Positions 1 through 11,623 of a DNA stretch of 64,000 bases are shown in pieces. Source of the DNA: Paramacrobiotus metropolitanus. Taxonomy: Eukaryota > Tardigrada > Eutardigrada > Parachela > Macrobiotidae. The notes beneath the pieces are model-generated. The model saw nothing but the letters and a program-made list of their open reading frames with translations, was not told the origin of the DNA and ran no database searches. The number at the start of each line of letters is the position of its first letter. Position 1 is the first letter of the stretch. The position numbers and the translations under genes are program-made. Location of the stretch: the NCBI RefSeq assembly GCF_019649055.1, contig NW_026570359.1, forward strand, positions 62,001-126,000, given 5' to 3'.

Positions 1-155
1 AATAGACACGTACTGTATGGCTAAGGAATATGCCATCATAGTATGGCATATTCCTTTACCTGCACCTACAAATTACAATCGGTGAACAAAGTTTGATTTC
101 TGAATAAAAATTAATTAAAAGCCGTCATTTTTAGTAATAAATTATTTTATTTTAG

Positions 156-1545
156 CGTGGTGGTTGAGGACGCAAACGGATTCGGTCAGCCTGTCCTTTT
201 AGCGTTTCTGGCAAACGAAAAACGCCAGACTCTAGTGTCGATGTTCGAACTACTGATACAGACGAACCGGGACGCAGTTCAACAAATTCGATGCATATTC
301 ATTGATAAGGATTTTACTCAGATTGGCGTCCTGAAAGATTTATTTCCGACGTCAGATCTGCTGCTGTGCTGCTTTCACGCCTTGAAGTCATTTAAAGCGA
401 AAATAGCTTCAGAAGCCCTGCCTGTAGCTACGAAGACCGACATACTGCATCAGTTTAAACGTGTAATGTATGCATACGATGATGAGGCGCTAGCAGTGGA
501 AGAAGAGAATCTGAAAACCAAACTGACCCAGAAATTAGCGCAATATTATTCGAAAAACTGGGAAAACTCAAAACAGTTTTGGGCGCACGCGTATCGAAAG
601 CACTTGCCTACACGAGGGAACCGCACCATAAACAGGATAGAACGTTGGTTTCTCATGGTAAAAAGTGCTTTCCGTTATTCTGGAAGAGCGGTTTGGACGC
701 GATATCATTTAAAAGAGTGCGTGGAAATTATAATTGGTGTTACACTACAGAAGTGGAGCATTGCGTCGTACAACGAGTACGTAAACGCCTCAAAGCGACT
801 CATAATTCACGACTTTCCAATTAGTGAATATGCGGAAGCTGTTGGTCGAGATCTTACAAAGATTGCTGCAAAAGTCGTGGAGAAGCAGTTCAGCATGTAT
901 CTGGTAGAAACATATTCCGTAGAAACTGGGGGGCCTAGTGAGTGGATAGTTAAAGTTGAAGGGACGCCATGCAGAGAATACGAAATTCAAAAGGCGGACA
1001 TCAGTTTTTGCTGCACTTGCTTCATTAATTGCGCATTTGGATTGCCTTGCCGGCATATATTCAGCGTGCGTGGCATGTTGAAAAAACCATTGTTCTCAAT
1101 GGACGATGTGATCGCAAAATGGCGACGAGCAGTGACCAGTGCGGACACCACCGATTTGCATCCAGATGTTCTGAAGGCTGCTCTTCAAGGAAAGACGGAT
1201 GGATTTCTTATGGACACTGAACAGCTCAGTCCCGAACGCCCAGCGCACAGCACCTTGGGTCAACGATATAAGGCATCGAAAGATGTTTGCAAAAGAATTG
1301 CTTCCGTTGCTGCAGGCTTTGGAGGTGCACAATTTGGATGTATCCTCAGCTACTTTAATAAACTTGAACAGGAACTACTTTGCAGTCGCTTGCCAGAAAT
1401 ACAGGGTACGGGTAATATTGTTGCGGAAGTGAACGATCGAAAGCGACTCCTATTACGCAAAGAGCAAGTGCGTCAACCAAAAGGTCGACCCAGCGAAGGA
1501 TGCCGGCATAAGCGTTTCAAGCGGACAGCAAAAACAACTGATTAA
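156..1545 (+). CDS. MULE transposase-domain / SWIM zinc-finger protein, 3' exon
   Basis: Open frame of about 462 codons that starts right after a splice-acceptor-like TTTTAG (151-155) and has no ATG at its left end, so I read it as a terminal exon whose upstream exon(s), including the first catalytic Asp region, lie outside or are lost. Residues 1-75 match the MULE transposase fold: an Asp-containing FIDKDFTQIGVLKD stretch followed by the CxxH signature in LLLCCFHALKSF. Around residues 285-305 there is a SWIM zinc finger (CxC ... CRH). The C-terminus is basic (KGRP ... RHKRFKR), like a nuclear or DNA-binding tail. Animal ZSWIM1/3-like proteins have this order and are considered domesticated MULE transposases. 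I cannot tell whether this copy is a host gene or an active transposase. It is the first of four same-strand genes with nucleic-acid functions. Confidence 0.72.
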
Positions 1546-3897
1546 TTATTAACAACGAAGAAAAGTCCGTATTAATTTTGTCTGCTGTTAGTTTTTCAAG
1601 GCAGATGTATTCATTTGGCACTCGAAAGTAAAATATGAATATATTATGCATTCACATTTGCTTATTTTTTCAATCAAAGAGCAAAAAAAGTACTTCATAC
1701 TTCAAGACCACATACTTCTAGACCTTTGCTCACATAATATAAAAGTGTGCCCGTACATAATTTCTTAAAGATACAGCTAGTTCGAAATTTGCGCTTGAAA
1801 CGATGGCCACGTTATTACGTCTATCACATTCCTTAACTTCGCTCCGCAGTTGACATGTCCCTTCCTGCAAAGACCGTTTTCGAGTCGCCTTCCACCAGGC
1901 ATTTACGTTTATTGTCATTTAAATATCTGGCGTGCACCAAGCCACCAGCCAAGCAAATTCAACTTCCGTGCTTAAACAGTGCGTGGCGCGCGGTAGTATG
2001 GAGTTTGGCGTAACACGTGAATTTGTGAAATTCGTTGTATCGATTGGTCAGAAATTACCGGACAAGCTTGTACAAGCCTGTCCGGTAATTTCTGTCGTAA
2101 AGATACAGCTAGCGCGAAGTTTGCGCTTAAAACGATGACCACTTCACTACGTTTGGCGTAACACGTAAATTTGTATATTTCGCTGTATAGAACAGGCAGA
2201 AATTACCGGACAGGCTTGTACATACATAGAGGGCTTAGTGCAAAAGCCTTTAATCTTCGCCAGAATTCAGAAATTCCGCGCGCCGCTCAAGCCACTTCAG
2301 CCAATGCGGCCGCCGGCTATGCCGCGTTGTCTAAATCCTTTGGCCGCTATAAACAGTCGTCTGAGACTCTGATTGAAGTCGTTTCAGGTATTCAAATAAT
2401 GTTCTGGTGCGTTTTTGCGCAGTAGAATCAGTACCGAGACACGACTAGGGAATGTAACTTCTATCCAAAAAATTTGGTGTCTTTTTGCAACACCACATAA
2501 TACTCGTAATTTTAAAGACATGCAGGGTCGGTTGTACTCGTATAAACGACTACTAATATGAGCTATGTTGGTATTTTTGTGTGCCTACAGGAAGAATAAC
2601 TTTAACGTAAAATACGTTGGATGTTTTTGTTTCGTAATGTTTTGATTCGCAAACTACAATGTTTGGTTTCGTCAATATAGAGCACGCCAAGTCCTGACTA
2701 TACAGCTTACGTAACGCAATTAAATAAGCACAGATATGGCAATGGCTGCGTTACGGGACGTTAGTGCCGGAAAAGCGGATCACAGTTAGCTGTTAACCTG
2801 TCCAAAACCAAGGAAACGGAATAGACTGAGCCGTGTTCGCTTTAGCGTTTGCGCAGCTGATCGGTGGAACTGCCCACCGTAAGGTTCGTTTTCTAAAAAA
2901 ACCTTGAGAGAGTTTTTAATAGAATAACATCATTCGAAGCTAAGCGCGAACAAAAACTCCTGTTTCGCCCGTGATAAACATAAATTATTATTTTTCAGAA
3001 AAAAGTGGTATCCAGAGACCGTGGTGGTGTGCACTCAGTCCTTGGTGGTGTTAGGAGATTTTGGTGGTTTTTACCAAAAAATTGCAAAATAAAAATAGGT
3101 GGTGTGCGAAGCCTGGTCGTGGTGAAAGGTGGTGTGCGGGGACTTTGGTGGTAAAACGTGGTGTGCGCAGCCTTCCCCATAAGATAATACGTCGCAGACG
3201 TCCCTTGTAACATAATTACAAAGAAATTAACTTGCACTACTTGGATTACCTCTTTCAAAGTTTTCTAAATTATGTGGAAGATAGTTTAGTTTAGTTTGAA
3301 TCGCAGTGCTTGCCCAAATGCGTTTTGCACACCTGGTGGATGACTGGAACATTACGCAACAAATGTGTTGTGTTTCATCGCGTTCCCCATCTATGTTCAT
3401 CAGAGTCAGAGAATAACGATCTCTGTTTTACAATAAAGTACAGAGTATTTCGTCAAAAAACTCCAGCATCAGAAAATTATGCAAAAAAACCTTTATGCTA
3501 CTGCAGTAGGCAGGAAACATCAGAAATTACGCTAAATTCTTGTGACAGCCAGCACACCACACGCTTAGACCCGCAGAGATAAGGAAAACGTGACCTTTTG
3601 TCGGGTTGCGATCGACTGTGGCTGCTGTCTTGCAGCTGGGACCAGCGCCAAATATAGCATTTTGTAAAATAGTATTTGTCTTTGCTGAATAATCTCATTT
3701 TGATTGCTATATGAATACTTTACTAAACCCTGCATCGCTCAATTGTTCGCAACTTAGCATTTTGCAACATGCGGATGACATAGCGGGGCTGGTATTTAGC
3801 TAGTACATATATCCGTTTCTTTTCTTGTATTATACTGGCATAGATTGTAATTTGCACATTAACAACGTCTTAGAAAACTAATTGTGTTTTCTCTATT
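1546..3897. other. Intergenic, no convincing gene; short direct repeats and a palindrome
   Basis: No supported coding region. The block at 1765-1810 is repeated at 2097-2142 (GATACAGCTAG ... TTGCGCTT ... ACGATG), and the sequence around GGCGTAACACGT at 2008 recurs near 2154, so a segment of about 145 bp is partly duplicated. A near-perfect 46-bp palindrome lies at 2049-2094. At 3000-3175 the + strand repeats GGTGGTGTGCG-like words. A 90-codon frame at 3310-3582 has no recognisable motif and I do not call it. Confidence 0.5.
2049..2094. repeat. 46-bp near-perfect palindrome
   Basis: The sequence begins CAGAAATTACCGGACAAGC and ends GCCTGTCCGGTAATTTCTG. The arms are reverse complements with only one mismatched pair. 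Half of it (CAGAAATTACCGGACAGGC) recurs once at about 2201-2219. This could be the end of a small inverted-repeat element. I see no clear target duplication. Confidence 0.7.
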
Positions 3898-4968
3898 ATG
3901 CGACTATGCGGCATTACAGTTGATAACATGGCAAAATGGTTTACGAAGTTGATTGATTGTGCAGAGTACGTGCGATCGACTGCTGATTACAATTTGCGCA
4001 TATTTTCCTTTGAGCAGTCTGCCAGCGGCTCTAGAAAATTTATCGCTGCAAGCTCCCATCAGTTGTGGATGCTGATATCGAATCAGTTTCAGCATCTACC
4101 TTATTTTTTCGAAACTATATTAACAGAGTGGAAAAAACGGCTGTATTTTGATGTTGAATGGAAGACTGACGAGTCTTCAGCGACGCATGCTGAAGCGCTT
4201 TTGGTCCAGTTGGTGAAGTATTCGAAACGAACGATAGGAACAGAAAGAGTGATTGTTCTGGACAGTTCGCGTAAATCTAAAGCCAGCTACCATTCGATTT
4301 TTCCGGACATCGTTTTTGATGAAGTGGAAAATTTGAAAAAAACTGCTCATAAAGTGGCTAAAGGGTGTGACACGGTGCAGTTGTCAAACATGATAGACAC
4401 TAATCCGTATAATAAAAATCAGCAATTTAGAATGTACGGATGTGCTAAGTTCGGTCAAAGCACTGTTTTAAAGCGGCATTGGTTAACATCACAGGAGTAG
4501 CCCATGGATCGGTACGAATTTTTTTGTGTGAGCTTGATAAATGTCTGCAAGTTGCCAGTGTCACCTGCCCACAATATCTCGCGCTATTACGAACCAACGC
4601 ATCATCGTATTTCTTATCCGCCTACTTTATGTCATGGATTATTTGGCTTTGAACGTCAGGTCGGCGCTGTGCTGAAAAGGGCATTTTCTTATGACCTTAA
4701 TGCTCATGGCCGAATTTTTGCAAAAATGAGAAGTAATATTGTAATGGTTTATTCGCAATATTTTGTTTTCTGCGGTGTCGTAAATCGAAATCACCGGTCA
4801 AATCATGTTTATTATACTCATGTTTTGGGCAGCAATCTCTTGCAGCAAAGATGTCATTCGGCTGCATGTCGAACAGAGAAACGGTGGCCGGTGTCGAATA
4901 TTTCGCGTTTTGAGTCTGATGCGCTGTTACAGTTGGCACAAAGTAAGCAATGTTGTACTTACTTTTAG
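3898..4968 (+). CDS. PrimPol-like archaeo-eukaryotic primase-polymerase, with one in-frame TAG
   Basis: Single-exon frame of 356 codons interrupted only by a TAG at codon 201 (4498-4500). The reading frame and the family similarity both continue after it. The family makes primers and extends DNA past lesions. Visible motifs are DVE of catalytic motif I (D85, E87), SYH of motif II (S130, H132) and D167 of motif III within IDTNPYNKNQQFRMYG, close to the PrimPol pattern D-x-x-x-Y-T-K-N-R-N-F-R. After the TAG, a YEFFCVSLI stretch resembles the post-catalytic region. A UL52-type zinc motif follows with C292, H299, C319 and C324 (RNHRSN ... QQRCHSAAC). At about 355 aa it is shorter than vertebrate PrimPol. 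The TAG may be a disabling mutation, a sequencing error or a readthrough site. Downstream neighbours are an RPA-like gene and a helicase on the same strand. Confidence 0.75.
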
Positions 4969-5199
4969 TCAGAGACTGTAATAAGTTAAAAGAGTGAATT
5001 GTGAGCACAATTTCACATGTTCATAGTTTGCGTTGTGGTTGCTTGGTGACTAATTAACTGCAGCTTTGAGTTAGGGTACTATTATGCCAGCATTGCCGAA
5101 TCCAGTACAAAAATCCTACCCAACGAACTCGTTGCCACGTTCACATTCTTGTTTCATTAATTTCTAAATCCCACAAATTTTTTACCGCTAACAGGAAAT

Positions 5200-8100
5200 A
5201 TGTCGGACGCTCGAAAACGCTCAGCTTCTAGCGTACGTGCGAATAAAACACCGAAAGTCAGGGCAGTTACACCGTGTTTAGATGATGACGACGATGCTGT
5301 GCTACCTGCCTCGGTATTTTCGGTTACCACCGTTGTGGCTGCGAAATCATCTCCCGAACACGAATTCAGCCGTTTGGACGACATGTTTTCGAAACCCGTT
5401 TTATCGGTAACCTTACTTGTACCGCCGGCTGCATATGGTCAATCAAATTTATGGCGAAGTTATCCGTTGCAGGAGGTCTTTTCGGGTACGCGTGGCGACG
5501 CGTTCCCCGTGCTCGCTACGAATAAACGGGTGAAAGATAACGAGTGGACGTTGCTGATCCGGGATAAGTTCCAGGCGACATCAGGTAATTAAATTATTTA
5601 ACCATCACGTGGTTAGCGCCCGTTTGCGCTAAAATGATAATATGTGGTCACTTACACTCATACCCGGTATTCTATACAGATGCATTGAAAAGACGCACGT
5701 TTTATTATCTGGCTGCTTAGCGTTCGTTTTAATTATCTGGCTATTGGCAATAATGTGCAAAAGTTATGTTAGTTAGAGTACATGTACTTATTTCTAAAGG
5801 AAGCGTATCTGCAGATAATTGCGTGCATCGAAGCTTCTAATAAACTGCGCTAGTTCATCTAACTGTCACAGAAATAGCACTGTGAGAAGTCTAAATGACA
5901 CTTACCTATAATTTATTTTAATTTGAATTTATTTGCCTGTTTTAGAGATCACGTTCCCAAAGAAGTTGAATAAATTCCTACAGGGACTGGCGACACCGTC
6001 CGTCGTTAGCATTGAACGGTTCAACGTCACTGAAAGGTACATTTTCACAAATTTTCATCATACATTTCGGCAAGTGCAGGGTTGGTTGCACCAAAACTTT
6101 TCTCATCAGATTTTTGTAATTTTTGCACTGGTAACCTCATAACTAGCTTACTGAATAAAAATTTCATTAAAATTCTGTGCGCCGAGAGGTAACATAACAT
6201 TTTACGTGACATTTTGCGTAACATTACGTAACATTTTTCTATCAGTACATTTTTTGTAATATGTACTTTTGTAATTTAGTTTTACTATTTGTTTGAATTT
6301 TGTTTTTTTGTTGAATTTTCCTACGTTTGAACTGGTGCGCATGCAAACCTGTTTCATGATATGCCTACAAATCATTTGGCAACAATGCAAGAAAGTGTTC
6401 GGGTGTACGCAAAAGCACAAGGTTTTGTGCAGGTACGCGATCACGGCGGTATGTAACGGGTAACTCCCGGCCCGTACCCATATTACAGATTGTAATGCTA
6501 GTTGTCCATTTTACGATTTTTACTTATACTCGTACAAGTCTTTTTAGAAATAGATTTTTGAAAACTCATGAGAGAACTGCAAGAGGCTTCAAATATTTAA
6601 GAGAAGTGGGCCAGTACATGGTGCAAATTTCGTGTACATGCACGAAAAATTTCGCTTTTGCGCACTCCCAAACACATTTATGTTTCGGTTTATGACGTTT
6701 TGTAGCCAGAAGACTTGCATACACTGGCGTGAAAACCGTTTTTGCGCCCAACATCCGGTTTGGGATTTAAGGCTGTCAGAAAATACAAAAAAGTTTGAAT
6801 GCGTTCAGGTGTAACAAGTCTGATTATGGACCGATCTCCATCAAATTTTCCGCGTAAATGCACATAACCATGAAGATTGGTTTTACACCGATCGGTCCGA
6901 TGCAGACTTCCATGATTTTTTTCAAATTTCAAAATGAATTTTAAAATTTTTGAAGTTTATTTCAAAATTTGAAAAACATACTAGAACAGTGGATCCGTGT
7001 AAAAACGTTTTTTGTGGTTATGTGCATTTACGTGCAAAATATGAGGGAGATCGGTCCATAATTAGACTTCTGGTACACGTGAACGCATTTAAACTTTTTG
7101 GAATTTTCTGACAGCAATAACTCCTGAACCGGATGTTGCATGCACAAATGGTATTCTCGCCAATGTATACAAATCATCTGGCTAGAGTGTCATAAACCGA
7201 AACAAAAAAAGTGTTTGGGAGTGCGCGAAAGTAAGTTTTCGTGCATGTACACGAATTTGGTACCATGTACCGGTCCACTTCCCTTAATCTGAAGGCATTT
7301 AGCGTAATTCTCAGGATATGCCTACCGTGCCCATTGCGTGTCTGTTAGTTTAAGACTCTTGCATATCTGCTAGTTTTAGCACAGTAGATTTCGCGCGATC
7401 GATCTTATGAGGTGTTCATCAGATCAAATGCGTAAGGGAAACAAGATGTTGAGAGCCAGACGTTAAAAATTGTTCACAAATTACTTCGTGTAAATAGTGA
7501 TGGAAAAAATAACAAAAATAGTTGTATGATGAGAACTCACTCGCTGCAGAACAGAGGCTCAGGTAAGCCGTATTTCGGTCGCCATGTACTGTGCCCGAAG
7601 TGAATAGCGGCCGAAGTGACTTTTAACCGAAAAAATTCAGTGCTGCTATTATCTGTAGCAAACAAATTGAGTCGTGGTTTCGGAATACAACTAAGTTAAC
7701 AAATATTTCGTTCGTAAGATTTTGCTACCTCTCAAACGGTTCACTATCTGTCACTTCTTCTGCCCCAAGTACTCTTCGCTTTTTGGGCAACTAATGAAGA
7801 ATAATTAATGTATAAATCAACGATAAATGCAGATGTAATTTAAAATTAAAAGTAATGAATATCATGCTGTTTTTCAGAGGAATTATTGTGGTTGACGACA
7901 TCAACTTTGTCAAGTTTGACTGCAACTTGCGCGAACACGTAACGGCAAAGTGGCCAATGCCAGAAGTCATCACCGCGAAAAATTCATGTAATTTGAAGAC
8001 CAGCAAAATTGACATCTTTGATCTGGGCGAAAAAATGGAAAGGTATTTACACTTTTGGTTTGAATTACGTGCCGTTTATAATTAGTGCGGCATTTGATTG

Positions 8101-9662
8101 AATTTTCCGGTACTTTTGATTGAATTTCAGTTTTTTTGCGGCGGCGGTACTTTTAATTGAATTATCCTATTTACTTAATATTGCTCGATCGTTCAAACAA
8201 ACTTTCATAACGAATTATTTTCAAAACGATATACCACTGGGCGGGCGCCAATATACGGTTAAGGGACGTGGCCCGGTACATGGAACCAAATTGGTGTGCA
8301 TGCACAAAATCGTTCACTTTCGCGCACTCCTAACAATCCTTTGTTTTGTTTACGACATGCATTCTGCAGCCGGTTGATATCTATACACAAGCGTGAAAGC
8401 CGTTTGTGAACGCAACACCCGGTTCGAAAGTTATGGCTGTAGGAGGATTAAAATTAAAATGCATTCCGGTGAACCAAAGGTCTCATTATGTGCCGATCGT
8501 CCTTCAATTTTGCACATAAAAGCATTTACACATGAAGATCGTTTTTACACAGAACCAAAGTTACACCATTTTTTTCAGGTTTTAAAATGATTTTCAAAAA
8601 CGCTAAAACTTATCTTGAAATTCAAAAAATCTGGTAGAACTATGGTCTGGTGTGAAAACGCTCTTCTTGCTTATGTGCGATTTCATGCAAAATTTAAAGA
8701 ATATCGGTTGGTGACGAGACTTTTGGTACACCTAAATGCATTTTAAACTTTAGGAATCTTCTTACAGCCGCAGCTCCCGATCCGGATGTTTGACGCACAA
8801 ACGGCTTTTACGTCTAAGTATACAAAGTATCTGGCAATAAAATGTTTTAAAACAAAGACTTTTTGAGAGTGCGCAAAAGTGAAAGTTTTCGTCCATGTAT
8901 CTGATTTTGGCACAAAACTTTCGATGTGCCAAATGTGCCAATTTCGATAAAAAAACAATAACCGAGATATTAGCGGCATTTAACAAATTTTTATAACTTC
9001 AGAATAACCAGCCATTGGGTATTTTCTCAATAATAAAATTAAATTAATGCCATTTATGAAAGTGCACTTGGATTTACCTCTGTACGTGCTGTGAATATCC
9101 GTCTTATTGGGTCTTGTTTTTAAATTTCTCAAAATTATGGTGTGCTTAGTAAATTTCTTTTACAATTTACATAAGTTCGTAAATAACATAAAAACCCAAA
9201 AAGTAGCTATCTCAATGAATGATACGAGTTTATGTAGTAAGTTATAAGTCTTTCAGATAGTGCGCGCAAAATGTAGTTCAAAACTTGTGAAGCGAGATAC
9301 AGATTCCGAAAGTTGTCGAAAATTTTCAATTATTTTGTTTGTTTTCTTAGAAAGTAATTTTGCTATCGGTGTTGTTCTTTGCTTTGCAGAGCTGAATTAC
9401 ACTGAGCAATGTCACTCCCAAGGATACGGAAAACGGCAAAAAGTGCATTCTGCTAGATGGCCAAGATGAAACGGGAAAAATTGCGTGCCGAGTGTGGGAC
9501 AAAGTCGAGAATTTTAAGAGCGTGTTGAAGAATGGTTATCTTATCAGTGTGAAATCTCCTAAGGTCGTGTTCGCTAACCCCGAGTTTAATGGTGGTTACA
9601 GTTCACCATTTCAGTTGGTTTTTGTTCCGGATCAAACCGTAGTAACGGTCTTAAAGAAGTGA
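5200..9662 (+). CDS. RPA-like OB-fold single-strand DNA-binding protein (4 exons)
   Basis: Proposed exons are 5200-5584, 5946-6036, 7878-8042 and 9407-9662, all with GT-AG junctions and matching phases (1, 2, 2), giving about 298 aa ending at TGA 9660-9662. Exon 1 has a serine- and acid-rich N-terminus and then an OB-like segment beginning NEWTLLIRDKF. Exons 2-3 continue it. Exon 4 encodes a second OB fold with the RPA70-like pattern CILLDGQDETGKIACRVWD, then NGYLISVKSPKVV. RPA-type proteins coat single-stranded DNA during replication. The exon 4 acceptor (CACTGAG) is inferred: it avoids a stop just upstream and is the least certain junction. An acceptor-like ACAG at 5191-5194 suggests a 5' UTR intron. 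Introns 2 and 3 each contain a TTAA-type inverted-repeat element. It is much smaller than RPA1 and could be viral or transposon-derived. Confidence 0.6.
6330..6480. repeat. Degenerate fragment of the TTAA inverted-repeat element family
   Basis: Words such as TACAAATCATTTGGC and AAGAAAGTGTTCGGG match the right half of the element at 6601-7283 (TACAAATCATCTGGC, AAAAGTGTTTGGGAG). It ends near GCCCGTACCC. It lies in intron 2 of the RPA-like gene. Confidence 0.5.
6601..7283. mobile_element. Non-autonomous TTAA-flanked inverted-repeat element (683 bp)
   Basis: Flanked by TTAA at 6597-6600 and 7284-7287. The termini are GAGAAGTGGGCCAGTACATG on the left and the reverse complement of GGGAAGTGGACCGGTACATG on the right. 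The inverted repeat continues inward through TTTCGTGTACATGCACGAAAA to GCGCACTCCC. There is no transposase frame. A TTAA target is typical of piggyBac and Kolobok elements. I cannot decide which mobilised it. It sits in intron 2 of the RPA-like gene. Confidence 0.82.
8263..8985. mobile_element. Second TTAA-type element, degenerate right end
   Basis: Preceded by TTAA (8259-8262). The left end GGGACGTGGCCCGGTACATG matches the family terminus, followed by GTGTGCATGCAC and TTTCGCGCACTCC. The right end (GAGAGTGCGCAAAAGTGAAA ... GTTTTCGTCCATGTA) is recognisable but eroded, so the right boundary is approximate. It lies in intron 3 of the RPA-like gene. Confidence 0.65.
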
Positions 9663-11004
9663 GCTCGTGGCTCGTGCGGGATGTGTTATCAGCGAACAGT
9701 AAACCGGAATTGCAAAAAACGCATAAAAACTCTGCTGTCATATACGCATAAAAAAACTGCTGTTTAACCTGCATTTATAAAATTATTCGTGAAGTTTCCA
9801 TTAGGTAACTTGCGGTCGATATTTTTGCGGTTTTGTCGGGCTTAGACATAGCAGTGCAATTAACTCAAAAAATTGTACGGTAATCAGCTCGAAACACTGA
9901 ACTTACGAGAAAAGTATCTTACAACACTGCGTTTGTTAATTATGTTCACTCTTGAATTTATTCATAAAAAATTTGCTCTATTCCATTGACAATGCTCTTG
10001 GAATGTTTAGATAAAAGAGGTAGTAATAAGGGTGCAAAAATGATGAAACACCATATTAACCCCGAAACTCTACTTAAGCTCGCAAACAGAAATGTATGGC
10101 CGCTACGCCGGTCACTGAGATCGATATGCAAACCCCACCACGTCCGCATTATCTGTCACCAAAATGCAGACTAAGGCGCAACAGGTCATTCATGTGCGTC
10201 GTATATATTCAAATCTGTTTTTTCGTTCATGAATTTACGGTTCGTGCGGACAATTATTGGCTGCAAGGATTCTTGAAACAGGTAGCGCCATGGCACCGGC
10301 ACATTGAATTGAACTGTCATCAGGACAATAACAACGGGAAACAATTTTCGTGGTCTTTCTCGCTTAACTTTTAGCGTTTTTTCCACGTATCCTATTAAAA
10401 TTTATGTCTCTTCCTATTTCTACTTCCAAGAAGCGGCAGCAGATCAGACAACAAAATTTTTACTTTTCTTGGCCCGATATCCTGAATTACCCTGGTATCT
10501 GCGTTCGTATCGAAAATATCGTTCTCTTTAACTATGGCGTTTTCTTTTTAATATGAACATCGTTCCGTTCTTATTAGTAGTTTGTTGTCTGTACTTGTGG
10601 AAGTCTCCATTCCATTAAACACTGCAAAATGGTTTTTGCAATTGTGTCTTGCATTTCCCTTCTACGAAGCGGCACTAGGGCTAAGCTTCCGTAACCTTAG
10701 AGCACAACTTCAAACTTTGTTATAGCAAGATTAAAACATAATAATTGCCAGGTTCAGCTAATAACATAAAAACATAATAATATAATTTGTCAGGTTCAGC
10801 TTTGTTATTGGCAGTTTTGTTTTTTGTTTTTTACTATGAACCAATGTTGCAAACACAGTAATTTTTATTAACATAATAGCAGCACTAGGGGGATTCGACG
10901 AGCAGACGATGAGCACCGGTGCTACAAGCTTGTACAAACGGACATTGTAAAATCGTAGCACTGTTTTTGCCTACCATTTTTGGCGTGCTCGTCAAGCGTG
11001 GCAG
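9663..11004. other. Intergenic, nothing recognised
   Basis: AT-rich, without a convincing coding region or repeat family. A short inverted or direct repeat of CAGGTTCAGCT occurs near 10750 and 10792. Confidence 0.5.
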
Positions 11005-11623
11005 TTAGTATGTAACAGCACAGTTAAGACGTAGTAGGCTTAACTGGGCACTTGAAATCTGAATGCTAAATTCCTTGTCGTCATAACCTATTCGTAAGAA
11101 AACAAATTGATCCTTACGCTCCCATTGCCTCCCAACAGCAGACTCACTTTTGTTTCCAGGCAACTCGTCGGCAAAGAACTGTTTTGTTACAGTAACACTC
11201 AGTCTGTGTACGAGTAATGTTCGCAAACTTTCAACAGCTGCATCCACCATACGTAGTTACAGTGCAAAAAATTAATAGTTAATTAACGTTGCGAAGCAAC
11301 TGAAGCTCTACTTGCATGCGTTTGGTAGATCCTGCTGGTGCAACGAAGTTCGTCAAAACATTAAAGCACGAATCGGGTCCTGGCTCGCCAAATCTAAATT
11401 TTAATACGGCTTGGCGTACTTTGTTTTTTTGGTGTTGATAGGCAGCGTCCGTTGCGTGATACCTACTGTAGTTCCCCGGCATCCAAAGAATGTACCGTAC
11501 ATCTTCTAAGTCATGCCAGTCAGTACCAGCTGAGCTGGCTGAGAAAATGCACCTGCGAGCTGTCCGATCGGCATCCCACCATTGCCCTGATATTGTTTCG
11601 CCTGCCCTCGCTAGTGCTCTCAA
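11005..11623 (-). other. Two adjacent unidentified minus-strand frames
   Basis: Frames of 114 codons (11279-11623) and 81 codons (11005-11250) follow one another on the minus strand. The first contains fairly protein-like sequence in its last 75 residues (for example FRFGEPGPDSCFNVLTNF). I do not recognise either product. The right part of the first frame overlaps the plus-strand helicase exon, which has stronger support. These may be fragments of a decayed gene or chance frames. Confidence 0.2.

Noticed and set aside
2995-3258. 87-codon minus-strand frame rich in TPP
   Set aside because: Its composition comes directly from the GGTGGTGTGCG repeats, and no other coding evidence exists.
3310-3582. 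90-codon plus-strand frame before the primase
   Set aside because: No motif, no matching splice structure and a length expected by chance in this composition.
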